Of a stretch of 64,000 nucleotides of DNA, positions 23,880-38,732 are shown piece by piece. Position 1 is the first letter of the stretch. Each line of letters begins with the position of its first letter. The notes below the pieces were generated by a model that saw only the letters and a program-made list of their open reading frames with translations, did not search any database and was not told where the DNA came from. This DNA comes from Paramecium tetraurelia (lineage: Eukaryota > Ciliophora > Oligohymenophorea > Peniculida > Parameciidae): the NCBI RefSeq assembly GCF_000165425.1, contig NW_001799111.1:133779-197778 (forward strand), written 5' to 3'. The position numbers were made by a program, and so were the translations under genes.

Positions 23880-26800
23880 TCAATTCTTTGGATAATGTTA
23901 TTTGGCAGATTGTTTGTCTTAATGAATAGTTTTTTTTCGTTTATAGTGATTATATTATCTAATATTGTTTAGCTTTTCAGCTTAATCTTTTTCTATCTAA
24001 CTATATCGTGTTAAGGATGCTTCCATTGACAATATATTTAGCTATCATTTATATTCTAGATATACATCAAAACTAATTTTTTGTAGTTGAGATATCTAAA
24101 ATTCAAATAGTGGAGACTTTTCTGAAAAATTTTGATCAATATAACTTTGGATCTTCAATAGTTTTCCAAGATCTAACTTCATTTTTAGTTTTTTTGGTAT
24201 TATCTTAAAATTATCCTTATATTGCCATCCACTCAATCCCAAAAGCTGTTCAAATGAAGGCGCATACATCTCAATATCAAAGCTTTCTAAAATTTAATAA
24301 AATCTAAAATTACCTGCATTTAACAAATTTCCTTTAACAAGTGTTGAGTCATTAGATTAACCACTGATTTCATAATCAACTCGAACAAAAAGAAAATTAC
24401 CTTTTATTTCCGTAACAAAGATATCCTGCAATTCTAATTTATTATCAATTGTTTTTGAAAATTTATCTTCATAATCAATCAATAATTTTTAATTTAAGAT
24501 GTCAGTTTTCTAGTCAAATATATCTGGTATTTTTGAGAATATCTTACCTTTTCTAATCTTTAAGTCTGCTTAATCAAACATTATTTTAATTAGATTTTTA
24601 TCTGAAGAGGATTGTGGAATAATGATCTAAGAATTTTTAATCAATATTTAATAATTGAATTATTCTTTATTTAACTCAAAATTTTCTTATTGCTTTAATT
24701 GCAATTAGAGTTCAAAGTCATTTTAATAGCGTTCAGCCAAATCTTATTTATTTTTTTCCAAAATTCTTTCAATTTATAATTTAAATGCATATAACTCATT
24801 TAGATATCTTGATATCATATAAAATTAGATATTTTCAATATGAATGATATTGTTCTCCAAAGATATTTTCATTTCATTTTATCCATTTTATTATATTAAA
24901 TTTGGGTATTGCCCATATTCCCCCTTACAATATTAAGGCTTTAATTCAATTTATTTGATTGAAAGTTCCAATTCTTGATTAAATCTCTTTTTCATTTAAA
25001 TCTAAAAGAAATTCAACTCAAAAAAATCACTCTCCTTTTCTTGAAGTGAAATCTACAAGTCTTCAATTTTAAGATCTAAGAATAAGTTGAGTGACGATTA
25101 ATTAGATCTATCATCCTTAATATACAAATTTACAATTTAAGGTTGCTCCAAACCTAAAATTTCTAATTCTTGTAAAAAGATGTATTTTATTAAGTGCTGT
25201 CTTAGTGAAATAGATTCCTCAATATTGATGAGATAAAAACTATTAATTGCAATAAGTAAATCTTATACTCTCTTTTAGGATAATAAAATTTAGCCTTATT
25301 GAATTTACAAATTAACTTTTGGGTTAAGATTTTGAAATTCTAGAGTTATTGATATTGCAACAGGCTTATCAACCTTTCTATTATTCTCTTACTGGAAATT
25401 TGATTTATTTATTGTCTGTTTGTCTTTTTTTGGCATAGTTAATAAATTTTCTCTCTGTTTTGTGTTATTATTAATAATACTTATAGAAATGTCTTCAACT
25501 TAAAATTATAATGCATCAGATAATTTTGAAATATGAAGTAGTCTCATATCCACAATACTCACTTAATTAAAGCTAAACATAATGGAATGACACTTCATAA
25601 TAAGTAAATCATCAAATTAAAATACTTAAGTTTGGTTTGTTTTTAATTTTGAATGGCTTTCTAGCATTGAAAGACTAGAATTTTTGTTATGCACACTTGT
25701 TTTAATGGGATTTAGAACTACATTCAATAATTCTATATTGAGCATAATCTTTAGCATCTGTAATTTAAAAAAGGATTCGTTGGATTTTAAATATATTTAT
25801 TGAATGCTAGCTGAAACAATCATATCGTCTAAGAGCTTAATGGGGGTTTCTTTTAGTTTATTACTTAAAACTTAGTCATCAATACTGGTAAAATAATAAA
25901 CATTGTCATGTACTTTTTAGATAATTGATGAAATTTTATTGATATTCTTAAAAGTTGTTAAAATGTTGCAAGCAGCATATTAATTTTAAAAAATAGCCTT
26001 GATAGTTTACAAAGAGAAAAATAATTTCGTTTTTGAATTTTTATCATTTCTGAAATAAATGTCTCTGCTTTAAATTAATTCACTTCTTATTGGTTTATTA
26101 TAGTACAATAAAATATATAGAGATTGATCTGGTTGTTTGATAAGATTTTCATCTGATTATAAAATAATGTCTCCTTGTTTGTCGTCTAGATCTTAAAGAC
26201 TGATTTCAGACTTAAACATATCTTTTTCGTTGTTTCTACAATAAAAGATGAATTTATCATCAAGCTTTTACCAAAATGTTTGTTGATCCTTTACCTTATA
26301 ACCAGGGTCTATCAAAATATAATTTGTTTCCCTTCTCAGTCTTTCAGGTATATTGGATTAGCCAGATTCCCTTTTAGAAGGAGGTCGAAACTTTGAAAAT
26401 AAATTATCTCCCAAATTGTGTTTTTCAAATTAGTTTCCTGAGCTGTCAATTTCCTAATCTAACTTTTAGGCGCTCCTGACTATGGCTCCATTATCTTTGA
26501 ACTTAGAGGCTGAGCAATGAATCATAAGATTATCTTTAAAATATCCGACATCCCTGGTAATAATAAAAATTGGGAAGGCAATAATGGATTTGTAATATCC
26601 ATGATTAGTTCCCTTGGGAGTGCTCTAGAATGTAATTTTTATTCCTTGACCCTTTTTTGTTGGTTGAAGATCTTCCAGTTTGCCAAACTTTGCACATTCT
26701 TAATTTAATATGTGAAACCATGAGTTTATGGATGGTGAATTATTTATATTTTCGATTCTTCCAAATAGAATATTTAGCAACTTAATAGTTTTCCTGTATT

Positions 26801-29800
26801 TGAGTATACAATGTTTACAATCAGAACTTTGTTCTTTGTGATCATGAAATAAAGTGTCCAGTTCTGCCTTTAATAGACTGTCCTATCCTATTCTTGTCTT
26901 TTGTAGAGGTAGAGTGGAAAATTCAACATTATTTTTTAAGATCAAAAGGAACTCTATAAAACATGTGAATGAATCATTGACTTTTAAATTGAATGAAGGT
27001 ATTTGGATATATAATTTCTGATCAGTTAGCAAGGCATGATTTTCAATATTAGAAATTAATTAAAGAGCTACTATTTAGGTTTTAAGAATAGTTTATTTTA
27101 TTCCTTTTATGTGAAATTTACTATCCCTTGGCTTTTTAGGTTACTACTAGTTTTATTATTAGGACTGTGCTTAAGAAGTCTGCTTAGCAGTTTTGTAAAG
27201 CTATCTAACATCAATACTCTTGGAAGTTTATTTTGAAAATTATTCAGATGATGGTTAGTTGGTATTTTATTTACTGATTGGTTATTTGATATTGGACAAT
27301 GGAGTTTTTTTATCATCTTAATGGTATTCTTTTTCATAAGATTTAAGTTCCTCGTTTTTGGACTTATAATCAGGGGAGTAATACTTATGAGCTATTTTAA
27401 ATTAAGCAATTGACAGCTTTAAGGCTGAGTAAAACTTATAGTGTTATTGAAAGAGAGTTTACTCATTCTTATTTTATACAAGAGAGAATAAATCATCAAT
27501 TTTTGTGGTTGTAAAAGTCATACTTTTGATCTAAAATTTTAATTCAGTTTTAATTAAATTTGATATTTGATCAGATACAATTCTTACCTTAAGTTTATCT
27601 TTTAATTAGGCTAAAAATTTGATTTAATGGATTCTATAATGTTCTTATGCTAATGGCTTTGATTTTAAGATGCATTCTAATAGTTTATGATCTTGTGAGA
27701 CATAAAATTATCTTTGATTCATCAACCTAGAATCTAAGCCTTTGGAAAAATCTAATAAGGATATCAAACTTTTAGTAGATAGGAAAAGTGAAAATCGTTA
27801 AAAATGAATAGTAATGTGTTGATTGGATTATTCATCCATGGATTGCTGAGTTGAAATCTTCTTCCTTTTTTCACTGTTTGGGGATATTTTATATTCTGAC
27901 TTTTGACCTTCTAGATATAGTGATATTACTAAATTGTGAGATGTGCTTTCAGTTGAATAGGTCAATTTATCTTTAAGATTAATGATACACAATGGGAATA
28001 TCTTATCACCAAATTCTTCAATAAATGATGCAAATAAAGATTTCTTAATGATATCAATTAATTTATTATGAACTTCTTGTAAGAATCGATGTTTATTTGA
28101 GCAAGTTTGCCAATATTATTCATTTTCCCCCATTGCTTGGTTTTATTTATCCTAATTTTGCATTGCTGCTTACTTTAACAATGCCCATCTATTTTCGTTT
28201 TTCTAATGTTTAATAACATGCAATAACATAGAGTCATCGATTTCATCTTTTTCCTCTTTGTCATTATATATGAAGTATTTATCATAGCTTTTAAATTGAT
28301 CTTAGGCAAAATCTTGAAAGGCATGCTTATCATTTTCATAATCAATCAAAAAACATTTTATATTATTCATTTGATTCTGAACCAAAAATTCACATAAAGT
28401 TTAAAAACATATTTCGCTACTTGAAAAATATTACTAATCCTTTGTAACTGATACTTCAAATATATCATTTACAAACTCAGATAACTTTGCTCTAGTAAAG
28501 TTTTTAGTTTAATTTTACTATTTTCCTTGTGATTTGGAATCATCCCATTTATTATTTTTTCTTTCAAATAAGGGAGACTATCTATCTGCTTGATCTTCGG
28601 AATCTGCTGTTTCCTCCATTAGTTTTGGCATCATTCCTGGAGATAACATTTTGATTTCTCCAACAATGATTGCCTTACCTTCCTTCTCATTAGTTTTGAT
28701 TCTTCCATTTTAATAAATAGAAATAGGTATTTTAATTCCTATCATACTCATAATGAGGATTAGCTTATTGCTTTTATTCGATTCCATATTATATTTGGTT
28801 AATGAATTATTATTTTTTTAATCTTAACTTGATACAAGAGAAGATTAAGAGTCATCTTTATTAAGATCTTCCATATCTTCAAAAAAACTATCTATTTCTT
28901 TAGCAGTATGAAAGGATCCTTCGTCATTCCCCTTCTGAGTTTGTTTAATAACTTCTGATATTGAGTAACTTTGACTAAATTATGAACTCTTTTTTTTATC
29001 TTATTATGGTCTTTTAATTAATTGAATGCATCTTTTGCATTAGCAAGAAGAGAATATTTTTGTGTTTTTAGGGCAATAAGCAGCAACATTTGGAGGACGG
29101 TTTTCTAAGATTATCAAAAAAATGGAATGAATATTTATTGAAATCCATGTTTTAACTTAATCAGGATCATTGTTTTAGCCTTTTAAATAACTAGAAAGTA
29201 CTTGTGTTTTATCTCTCTCAAGGATTTCATATAAGTTAATTTTTTCATCATCCTCCAATTCAATAGGAATATCATCATCCCTTTTTTTCTAATCTTTAAA
29301 AGAATTCTGATTATTTATGGTATTTGTCCATATTTCCAATACAGGCTTTACACTCTATTGATTTTATCCATCTTTTGAAGAATGATAATACCGTTTGGCT
29401 TCAATTCTAATTTCTTAGAATGCCCATTCCCTGTATTTTAATAAATCCTTCAGAGACATTTGCTCCTCGCATTTCTTAAATTTGGTTTCATCCTATATAG
29501 TCCAACTTGTTAACCAAGGAACCAATATTATAGTCTGCTTCCTCTTATACAATTCAATGTATCTCTTCATCAATACTAATCTTCTTGAGCTGTAACCTAA
29601 GTCCAATTTGTGATTCTTTTGATTTTGCATAACAGCATTGATCAAGTATTTCCACCATTCAGAATAATTAGCTTTGACTTCGCATTTTGGGCGGAAATGG
29701 AAATTATCTTAAACAATTTCTAAATTTTATAGTACTTCATTTAATTTCACTAAATAATTCTTTGATTCCTTATTGATTTAAAATATGATAGGGTTATCAA

Positions 29801-30617
29801 CTGTAACCTCTATGCTTTAAATAGGTTATGACAGCTCTTCTTAATTCTTGTACATGGTTAATTTTACTGTGATATCAATAGAACTCAGTAGATGCTATTC
29901 TTCCTTCTTCTTTGGAATTTTCAAATAAGTGATCCCAAGTTTCTTAATTTCTATTAATTTGTAGATGCAATTTAAATCGCTATTAAATTTTTGCTGAAAC
30001 TATTTGTCAGTAGCCTTTATATTGATATCTGCCTTTATTTTTAATTAAGTCTCGTAACCAAAAATTGAGAAATTATAAAATCTTAAGAAGAATGATTTCA
30101 CCTAAACTGACATATTATTGTAAATTCCATCAACTATCTTTTGTATCCAATTGGGCGGAGATAATTATTCAAAATATTTCGCCATTTATTCCTCCCAAAT
30201 TTTTAATTTGTGCTTCTTCAAATTCTCTACTCCTTATTATGATTGTTATTCTTTATTTGACACAAATTAGTTGGCTTCTTAAATTGTGCACACCTATAAG
30301 TCTATCCCTTCAATTATCATTTCTGGCTATTAGGATTTATAGTTCAAAGGCATCTAGAATAGTAGTACTTAATACATTTATAGTTATTGAATTTATCTTT
30401 CCATCAATGATATACATAGGGAATGAAAAATTCAGTAAGGCTTATTTCTTAATTTACAAATTCTTTAGGATGATGTTTGATGAAATTCCCAAAGAAAACT
30501 ATGATATTTAGCTTAACTTTATACTTTAGCCATATTATTTTGGGAGAAATCTTGCAAGTATTCCAATAAGTATGATTAAAGTCTTTTCACAAAATATTCT
30601 TCAATTTCTTTAGCCAT
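23880..30617 (-). CDS. VPS13-family bridge-like lipid-transfer protein (about 2220 aa)
   Basis: ATG 30617 to TGA 23880-23882. Introns found at 30499-30524, 30354-30375 and 24042-24065 leave 6666 bases, divisible by three. The N-terminus is chorein-like: a helical lead, then FSLGISSNIILKNLQIKKQAL, MYIIDGKINSITI and a segment KIWEEQMAKYF..IVDGIYNNMSVQV. Long amphipathic beta-rich stretches with alternating hydrophobic residues follow, as expected of the lipid-conducting groove. VPS13 proteins sit at organelle contact sites and move bulk phospholipid between membranes. At ~2220 residues it is shorter than typical VPS13 (over 3000), and I could not place the VAB or ATG_C regions. The C-terminus ends in a basic tail. 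Antisense frames of up to 148 codons here are shadows. Confidence 0.83.
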
Positions 30618-30675
30618 GTCAATAATAATAATAAATAATTATATATATTAAACATACATATTGATCAATATTTCA

Positions 30676-31632
30676 TCATGAGACTTATTTAATTTAAGAA
30701 CCTCTTGTGCTTTTTCTTACGATTGGTTGAGGTGGCTAATTGCTTGATTATTTATTGTTTTTTTTATCCTTCATGCTTTTGATGAACTTCCTAGCCATCA
30801 TCATAATCCATAGTTTATTTTCATCTTATTTAGTAGCCCCTTTGTTTGGTTGGGATCTGTTCTTCACTATTTCATAATGTCTTTCCTTCTATTTATTGAA
30901 ATCCATTTATTTTCTTCTCATTTCTTCGACTTCATTCTGTAATCTCATAAAAGTATGAATATCCTAGCAATCCATATCAACCACAATCTCCCTATCGATC
31001 TTATATTCCTCCAAAGTAGCTAATTCATTATTGAGAAAATCTTAGTTTTATTTTAAACTTCGTAACAATTGAAAATCTTTTTTTATCAGTGCTGGTCTGA
31101 ATGCTTTTAACACTTTTTATTTTTTTGTTATGACTGAATGTTTTTAAGATTTGTTGCTATTCACTAATTATAGAGTGTTTTACGATTATAAACTGATATT
31201 ATGAGAAAAAGCCAAATTTTTGAGATTTTGGCAAGCATTTTAATGTTGTTCTTGATTCGAATTCGCATTTTATTCAGAATGTTAATCATTTTCTAAATCA
31301 GAATCAAAACTTTCTGAGCTACTGAAATCAGAAACTTCAAATACAAATTCTTATTTTTTTTTCTTTCGATATTCTAATAATTAAGCATCATCCATTTAAC
31401 TATCTGAACTATCTTATTCATCCACTTCGGTTTAAAACTTTTCTTTGCCTTCCACGTCTTAATTCTTATGTGCATACTTTTTCTTAGAATTTTAGAATTA
31501 AAACTTGCATTTCTCCTAAATGGATTTTCGAGATTGGGATCGAATTCTTGTTTTATGTTCAGGATCTTTAGTTATCTTCATCTCATTGCTTACTAAATTT
31601 TAAAACTTAAAAGCTCCAATTCCAATATCCAT
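30676..31632 (-). CDS. Charged, partly coiled-coil protein (318 aa)
   Basis: A single frame of 319 codons including the stop, from ATG 31632 to TGA 30676-30678, no intron. An N-terminal conserved-looking patch (MDIGIGAFKFQNLVSNEM) is followed by a basic stretch, a strongly acidic Ser/Asp-rich patch (SDFSSSESFDSDLEND), then a helical region with LLRSLKQNQDFLNNELATLEEYKIDREI and MRLQNEVEEMRRKQMDF. The C-terminus is Lys/Gln-rich. No family is recognised. It is probably a structural or regulatory protein with acidic segments that could be casein-kinase targets (inference). Its start lies 22 bases from that of the ankyrin gene on the other strand. Confidence 0.72.
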
Positions 31633-31654
31633 TATAATTTTAATTTATATTATT

Positions 31655-32700
31655 ATGCATAAATTCGTGACTCCAGAAACATTTGTACACAAAGTTGAGA
31701 ATGATTATTTCATCAAGAAGAAGCACAGTCCTGATTTAAAAACGCAGGAAAAGAAATAAAATGAATTGAATTTTGAACTCTACCAAAACCTTAAAGATTT
31801 GAGAAACAATAATTAATTAATACAGAATAAACAAGGCTCACTTAAAATCATCAACCCTTTGAATAAGTAAATCAACATGATGGAAACCAAAAAATAGCAG
31901 CAAGAGAAGAAAATGAGGGATACCCAATTCGAATTGAAAAAAAAGAGTATGCTAAATGAAAATCAATAAAATTTACAATCTGACTTAAAGAATTTAGACA
32001 AAATAAGTGTTAGCGCCTTTAAAGATTTTAAAGAACAAGTTAATCTTTATAATAAATATTATAGCAACAGCATTGGATAGGAACCAGAAATCAGTGACAT
32101 TCAGTATGAGGACTTAAACATTCCTTATCAATTTGTAGACAATGGAAGTAGATATGCTTACAGAGAAAAATTAAATCATGAAATACCAGAAATTAATTAT
32201 TAGAATAACCAAGCATAAACCATAATTGAGTAAATTGTATCCTACTATAAAATCTTAGAACCATTCCCTAATTGAAATTCTCGGATGAACAATTGGAGAA
32301 CAAATTGCTAAACAGATTAAAATAACATATTGTGGTAAGACAGTTAGATTAAATGGAAAATGATTATTTGATTGCAATAAGAAATAACGATTTATCAGGG
32401 CTAAAACTGATGTTGATTTCAGATGAAACTTTCATTCAGACAAAGGATTTTGTAATATTACGATAATATTGTAGATAGGGTAAACAGGCTTGCATTTGGC
32501 TGTCAAACGCAACTACTATGATATATGTTAAGAGCTGATAAATCATTAGGTTGACGTCTTTGCAATTGATTATGTAAATTCAAAGTCTATAATAGGGAAA
32601 CAGAACAGGTAGGTAAATGGCAGAGAAGTACAATTATTTTAAGGTGGCGAAGTTAATACAGATGGAGGAGGATTAGATCAGGAGAAATTTATAATCATGA
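31655..32700 (+). CDS. Ankyrin-repeat protein (323 aa)
   Basis: ATG 31655 to TGA 32698-32700 with introns 32230-32258, 32452-32474 and 32574-32595; 972 coding bases. Residues 1-200 are Lys/Gln/Asn-rich and partly coiled coil. After LKFSDEQLENKLLNRL the C-terminal part holds ankyrin repeats: MENDYLIAIRNNDLSGLKLML, then DFIGQTGLHLAVKRNYYDICQELI, then VDVFAIDYGNRTGRQMAEKYNYFKVAKLI. The GQTGLHLA turn is diagnostic. Without the three introns the frame breaks in the middle of this domain, which supports them strongly. Ankyrin repeats are protein-binding modules; the partner is unknown. Short for the class, with about three repeats at the extreme C-terminus. Confidence 0.85.
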
Positions 32701-32877
32701 AATACTTTTATTATTAAATATAATTTAAAATTAATATTTAATTGTAATAAAAATCAGTGATTTAGTTGGTGATAATTGCAAAATAGGTATTTATTTTATC
32801 GAATCATATATATTATAAATGAATTATAAAAGAAATACTTCAAAAAATGATTATTTTTCTAATTTATATTAAAAATA

Positions 32878-35441
<2,564 letters not shown>

Positions 35442-35574
35442 AATTTTAATTTTGTATAAAATATATATTTACTTCTCAAACTACTAGTTTTTATTCTAGC
35501 TCCCCTAAATATCTTCTAGATATATTATTGAAACAAGGGTTTTAAGGGAGGTCTGTATATTTAAGAAAATTTGA

Positions 35575-35877
35575 GTACATTTAAATGAACACTTAAAACC
35601 TTATCCTAAAGATTTTCAAAAAAGTCTCTCAGATAAAGGTTCATATGTTGATGCAACTAAAATAAAAATGGCAAAAGTAGAAAGATTATAAGTGTGCAGA
35701 TTTGCTGTAGCATCTAGGTTATAAGTTCTGAGATTGCAAATGCTGTTACAACTACTCTTAAAATTGAATCATTAGAATGTTTGTTCAACATTTTCAATGA
35801 ACAAAAATTCTAATTGTTTATAAAATTTTTCATAGTATTAAGATTATGATGTTTTAGGTTTAGGATAATAAGGCTGA
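35575..35877 (+). other. Orphan open frame in a 526-base gap, possible relic
   Basis: Between the start of the reductase and the next gene lies DNA with protein-like frames but no complete gene. The best one is open for 100 codons up to a TGA at 35875-35877 (contains KGSYVDATKIKMAKVERLQ), with an internal ATG near 35669. A different frame from an ATG near 35584 runs 49 codons (MNTQNLILKIF). No intron that I can see joins them and no domain is recognised. It may be a decayed gene or chance. Confidence 0.22.
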
Positions 35878-35967
35878 TTAATTTGCAATGTAATGTCAAT
35901 TGTTGTAATTTTAATAGCAACTCCTTTTTATGAGAGTGATTAGTTTTAATTCATAAATTTTTATTTA

Positions 35968-37763
35968 ATGTATTCTCTTATTTTTTTAGTCTACATTTTT
36001 CTCCAAGTGGCATCCCATCGATAGACATCTCCTACTAGTAGAATCATTAAAGAAGTGATTAATGAAGAACAATATTCTACTAATGTCAATTCCTCTTTCT
36101 TAATTCAATTTGCAAAGTATGTATTAAAATCATTAGTTACTTTGACATTATTGATATATCATTATCGTCCTTAAATTAAGATAATTTTATTAAAGTAACT
36201 AAAGATGATCCATAAACTTCTCATTTAAGTCATGGATGTCGACCTTATGATAGAGAAATATTGTATAAAAAATTATTTCATTTCATTCCATTATTTGATA
36301 ATGAGACTATAGAAACTATCCAAGGGAACATTAGTTCACTTTACTCATCTACTTAGAATATATTTATAGTAAGAAGCGATCTCAAATTGATCATAATGAA
36401 ATTGTTATATGACTAAGAGTTATAAGAGATTATCGATTTGTAAGACGTATAACATATAAACTTAAATTCTGTTCTAACTAAATAGTCTGGAACTTAGTAA
36501 ATATTAGATCCTGTAATCAAATGTTATGAATATAACATTTAGTTTGTATATTGTTATGTGTTGACATAACTAGGTACAATACATTTTTAATATAACTAAG
36601 ATGAGTAAATTATGTTAACATATGAAGAAATAAAATTTTGATTGTTAAAAAAGTGACAGTAGAATTAAGTTCTAAAGTGTTGGATGTCTATTTAGAGAAT
36701 AAAAATAGAATGCTATTAGTTTTGAGCTAAGGAGAAGTTTAAGTGTTTTAATCGCTTCTTGATGGAAGTTTAACTTTAATTTAAAAATTGACACCAATTC
36801 AAGAAGCAAATTTGCTGCAAGTTAAGACTAATGAAAATGGAACGCACATCTTTATTCTTGATTAACAATATGGCATTTATATATATTAAATTGATAAATC
36901 GGATGGTGAAATAACTCTGAGTGAACAGAACATTTAGATTAAAGGGGGCAGAGCATTTGATATTTCTGGAAATAGAATGTTTATTCTGTTGGAAACTGAG
37001 GATGAGCTTCCATATGTTTTAGAGTTGTTTTATGATTTAGAGAAGAGAGAACATTATTTGAATAAGATTACATCGTATGAGTAAGAGGTATACGATTTGT
37101 ATGTGAGTGAGAAATTAACCATTTTAATAGGGAATGATGTGCACTCAATAATTGAAAACTCTATTTATCATAGGTTTTATGAAAAGGAAAGTGAAAAAGA
37201 GTAATACTTCAATCAAGTTGACTTAATTTAGGTGGATAGCTTGAATTTGCCTTGGGGTAACTAAATAAAACTGGGTTATCCATTTGAAAGTGGTCTCTTC
37301 TCTTCTATGAAGTTATTGTATGATGAAACATATATGGTGTCCATTTCAGGGAAGGAAGTTAACGTATTTGTATTGAATTCTGTATCTCCTTGGGTTTTAT
37401 GCATGGCTGAGAATACTACAAAAGAAGTATGAAATGCTTAGAATGTAGTTTTATTAATTGAGATTGAAGGCATAGAAATGTCCATCCATGAACTATGAAA
37501 ATGAGAATCCTTTCATTATATGTGAATCCAGTAGAAATTTTAGTTTCTAGGGGTTGGAAATATATTTTTATGAAGACAATTCGAAATTATTCTTGGCCAT
37601 AATCTTAGGTGTAATATTAACAATAATTGGGTTATCGATTGTGTTGATGTTTTATAAAAATAGATATTAATAACTCAATATTTAAGAGGAGTATGGAAGC
37701 GTTGAGATAACATAACAGCAGGAAAATGAACTGAAAACAGAAAATCTGCCAACAATAGTATGA
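35968..37763 (+). CDS. Type I membrane protein with beta-rich ectodomain (576 aa)
   Basis: ATG 35968 to TGA 37761-37763 with introns 36117-36136, 36605-36627 and 37427-37448; 1731 coding bases. The start MYSLIFLVYIFLQVAS is a clear signal peptide. The ~500-residue ectodomain is built of repeated short hydrophobic strands and turns (VLDVYLENKNRMLLVLSQGEVQVF, GTHIFILDQQYGIYIY, GRAFDISGNRMFILLE), suggesting a beta-propeller. A single membrane segment LFLAIILGVILTIIGLSIVLMF is followed by a ~40-residue polar cytoplasmic tail. A few Cys (KCPSMNY..FIICESS) lie near the membrane. Similar architectures occur in ciliate surface proteins, but no named family is recognised. Placed between an unassigned gap and the channel gene. 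Confidence 0.75.
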
Positions 37764-37806
37764 ATTGATAGTATTAAAATGAGTTTTATATATATAAATC
37801 AAATTA

Positions 37807-38712
37807 ATGTCAGAAGAGAGGCTCTTACAAGAAGAAACTCTTTACTCACATGGCCAATAGTATTCGTAATAGAAGTAGAACTAAGGGAATGTAGACGAGC
37901 ATTAATTTGAAGTTTAGGAAAACGAGAAGGATGAATTATTAAAGAAATTAGAAGCGTTAGAATCTAAATTGAAAAATACCATAGACGACAAGCCTTATAG
38001 TGAATTGATGAGGATATTAATATGGGAAGCATTGGGAACTGCATTTTTTGCTTATGGGATAGTGTGTTCAAGAGGAAATGATGTCATGTTAAGTGTATAT
38101 CTGTTTGGAGCAATATTTTTGATCGGTAAGATTACAGGAGGCCATGTGAATCCTGCGGTTTCGATGTCATTTTATAGTTCGAATGAGATAAGTGCATTTA
38201 CGATGAGAGTCTATTGGGCAGCTCAAGTGGGTGGGGCAATTGCAGGAGCTTTGGCTGCTTTTGTGATAGTAGGAAGAGTCACCTCTCCATACATTGAGAC
38301 ACAGCCAATTCAATGGATGGTGGCTGATTTTTGCGGAGAAGTACATTATATCTTGTGATCCATTAAGGCTTTGGGTACATTTGTATTTTGTTTGTTTATT
38401 CATATTCAAGTGCACCCACAAACGTAATTAACTGAAAACAACTTGATAGGGATTGGCATTATAGCAACTGCACTCTATTTTGGTAGAATATTGACATTTC
38501 ATACTGGAGGTATCTTTAATTTTTCTATGTACATAGGTTGTTTGAATCCAGCGATGGGAGTTGGATTAGGTATCTTCGAGTCACTATAGGATGGTAATTG
38601 GGATCGATTGATTAATATTTGGATCTATATCTTTGGACCTCTTTCAGGAGCCTCTTTGGCTTCGGAGTTTTACAGAAGCGTTTATGTAGGTTTATTGCCT
38701 AAGAAAAAATGA
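37807..38712 (+). CDS. Aquaporin / major intrinsic protein channel (283 aa)
   Basis: Introns 38341-38367 and 38510-38536 (both 27 bases) leave 852 bases. After a ~60-residue acidic cytoplasmic N-terminus come the MIP hallmarks: helix 1 ILIWEALGTAFFAYGIV, first half-helix GGHVNPAVS, helix 3 WAAQVGGAIAGALAAFV, helix 4 EALGTFVFCLFIHIQ, second half-helix GCLNPAMGVGLG, helix 6 IWIYIFGPLSGASLA. Both NPA boxes are intact. In the selectivity region no Arg follows the second NPA directly (MGVG), so water selectivity is uncertain. The channel would pass water or small neutral solutes such as glycerol. The first intron carries an in-frame TGA; the second has none. Confidence 0.92.
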
Positions 38713-38732
38713 ATATTAAATTTAATATATAC

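Noticed and set aside
30065-30511. 148-codon plus-strand ORF with hydrophobic runs.
   Set aside because: It lies antisense to the conserved chorein N-terminal exons of the VPS13 gene; a shadow.
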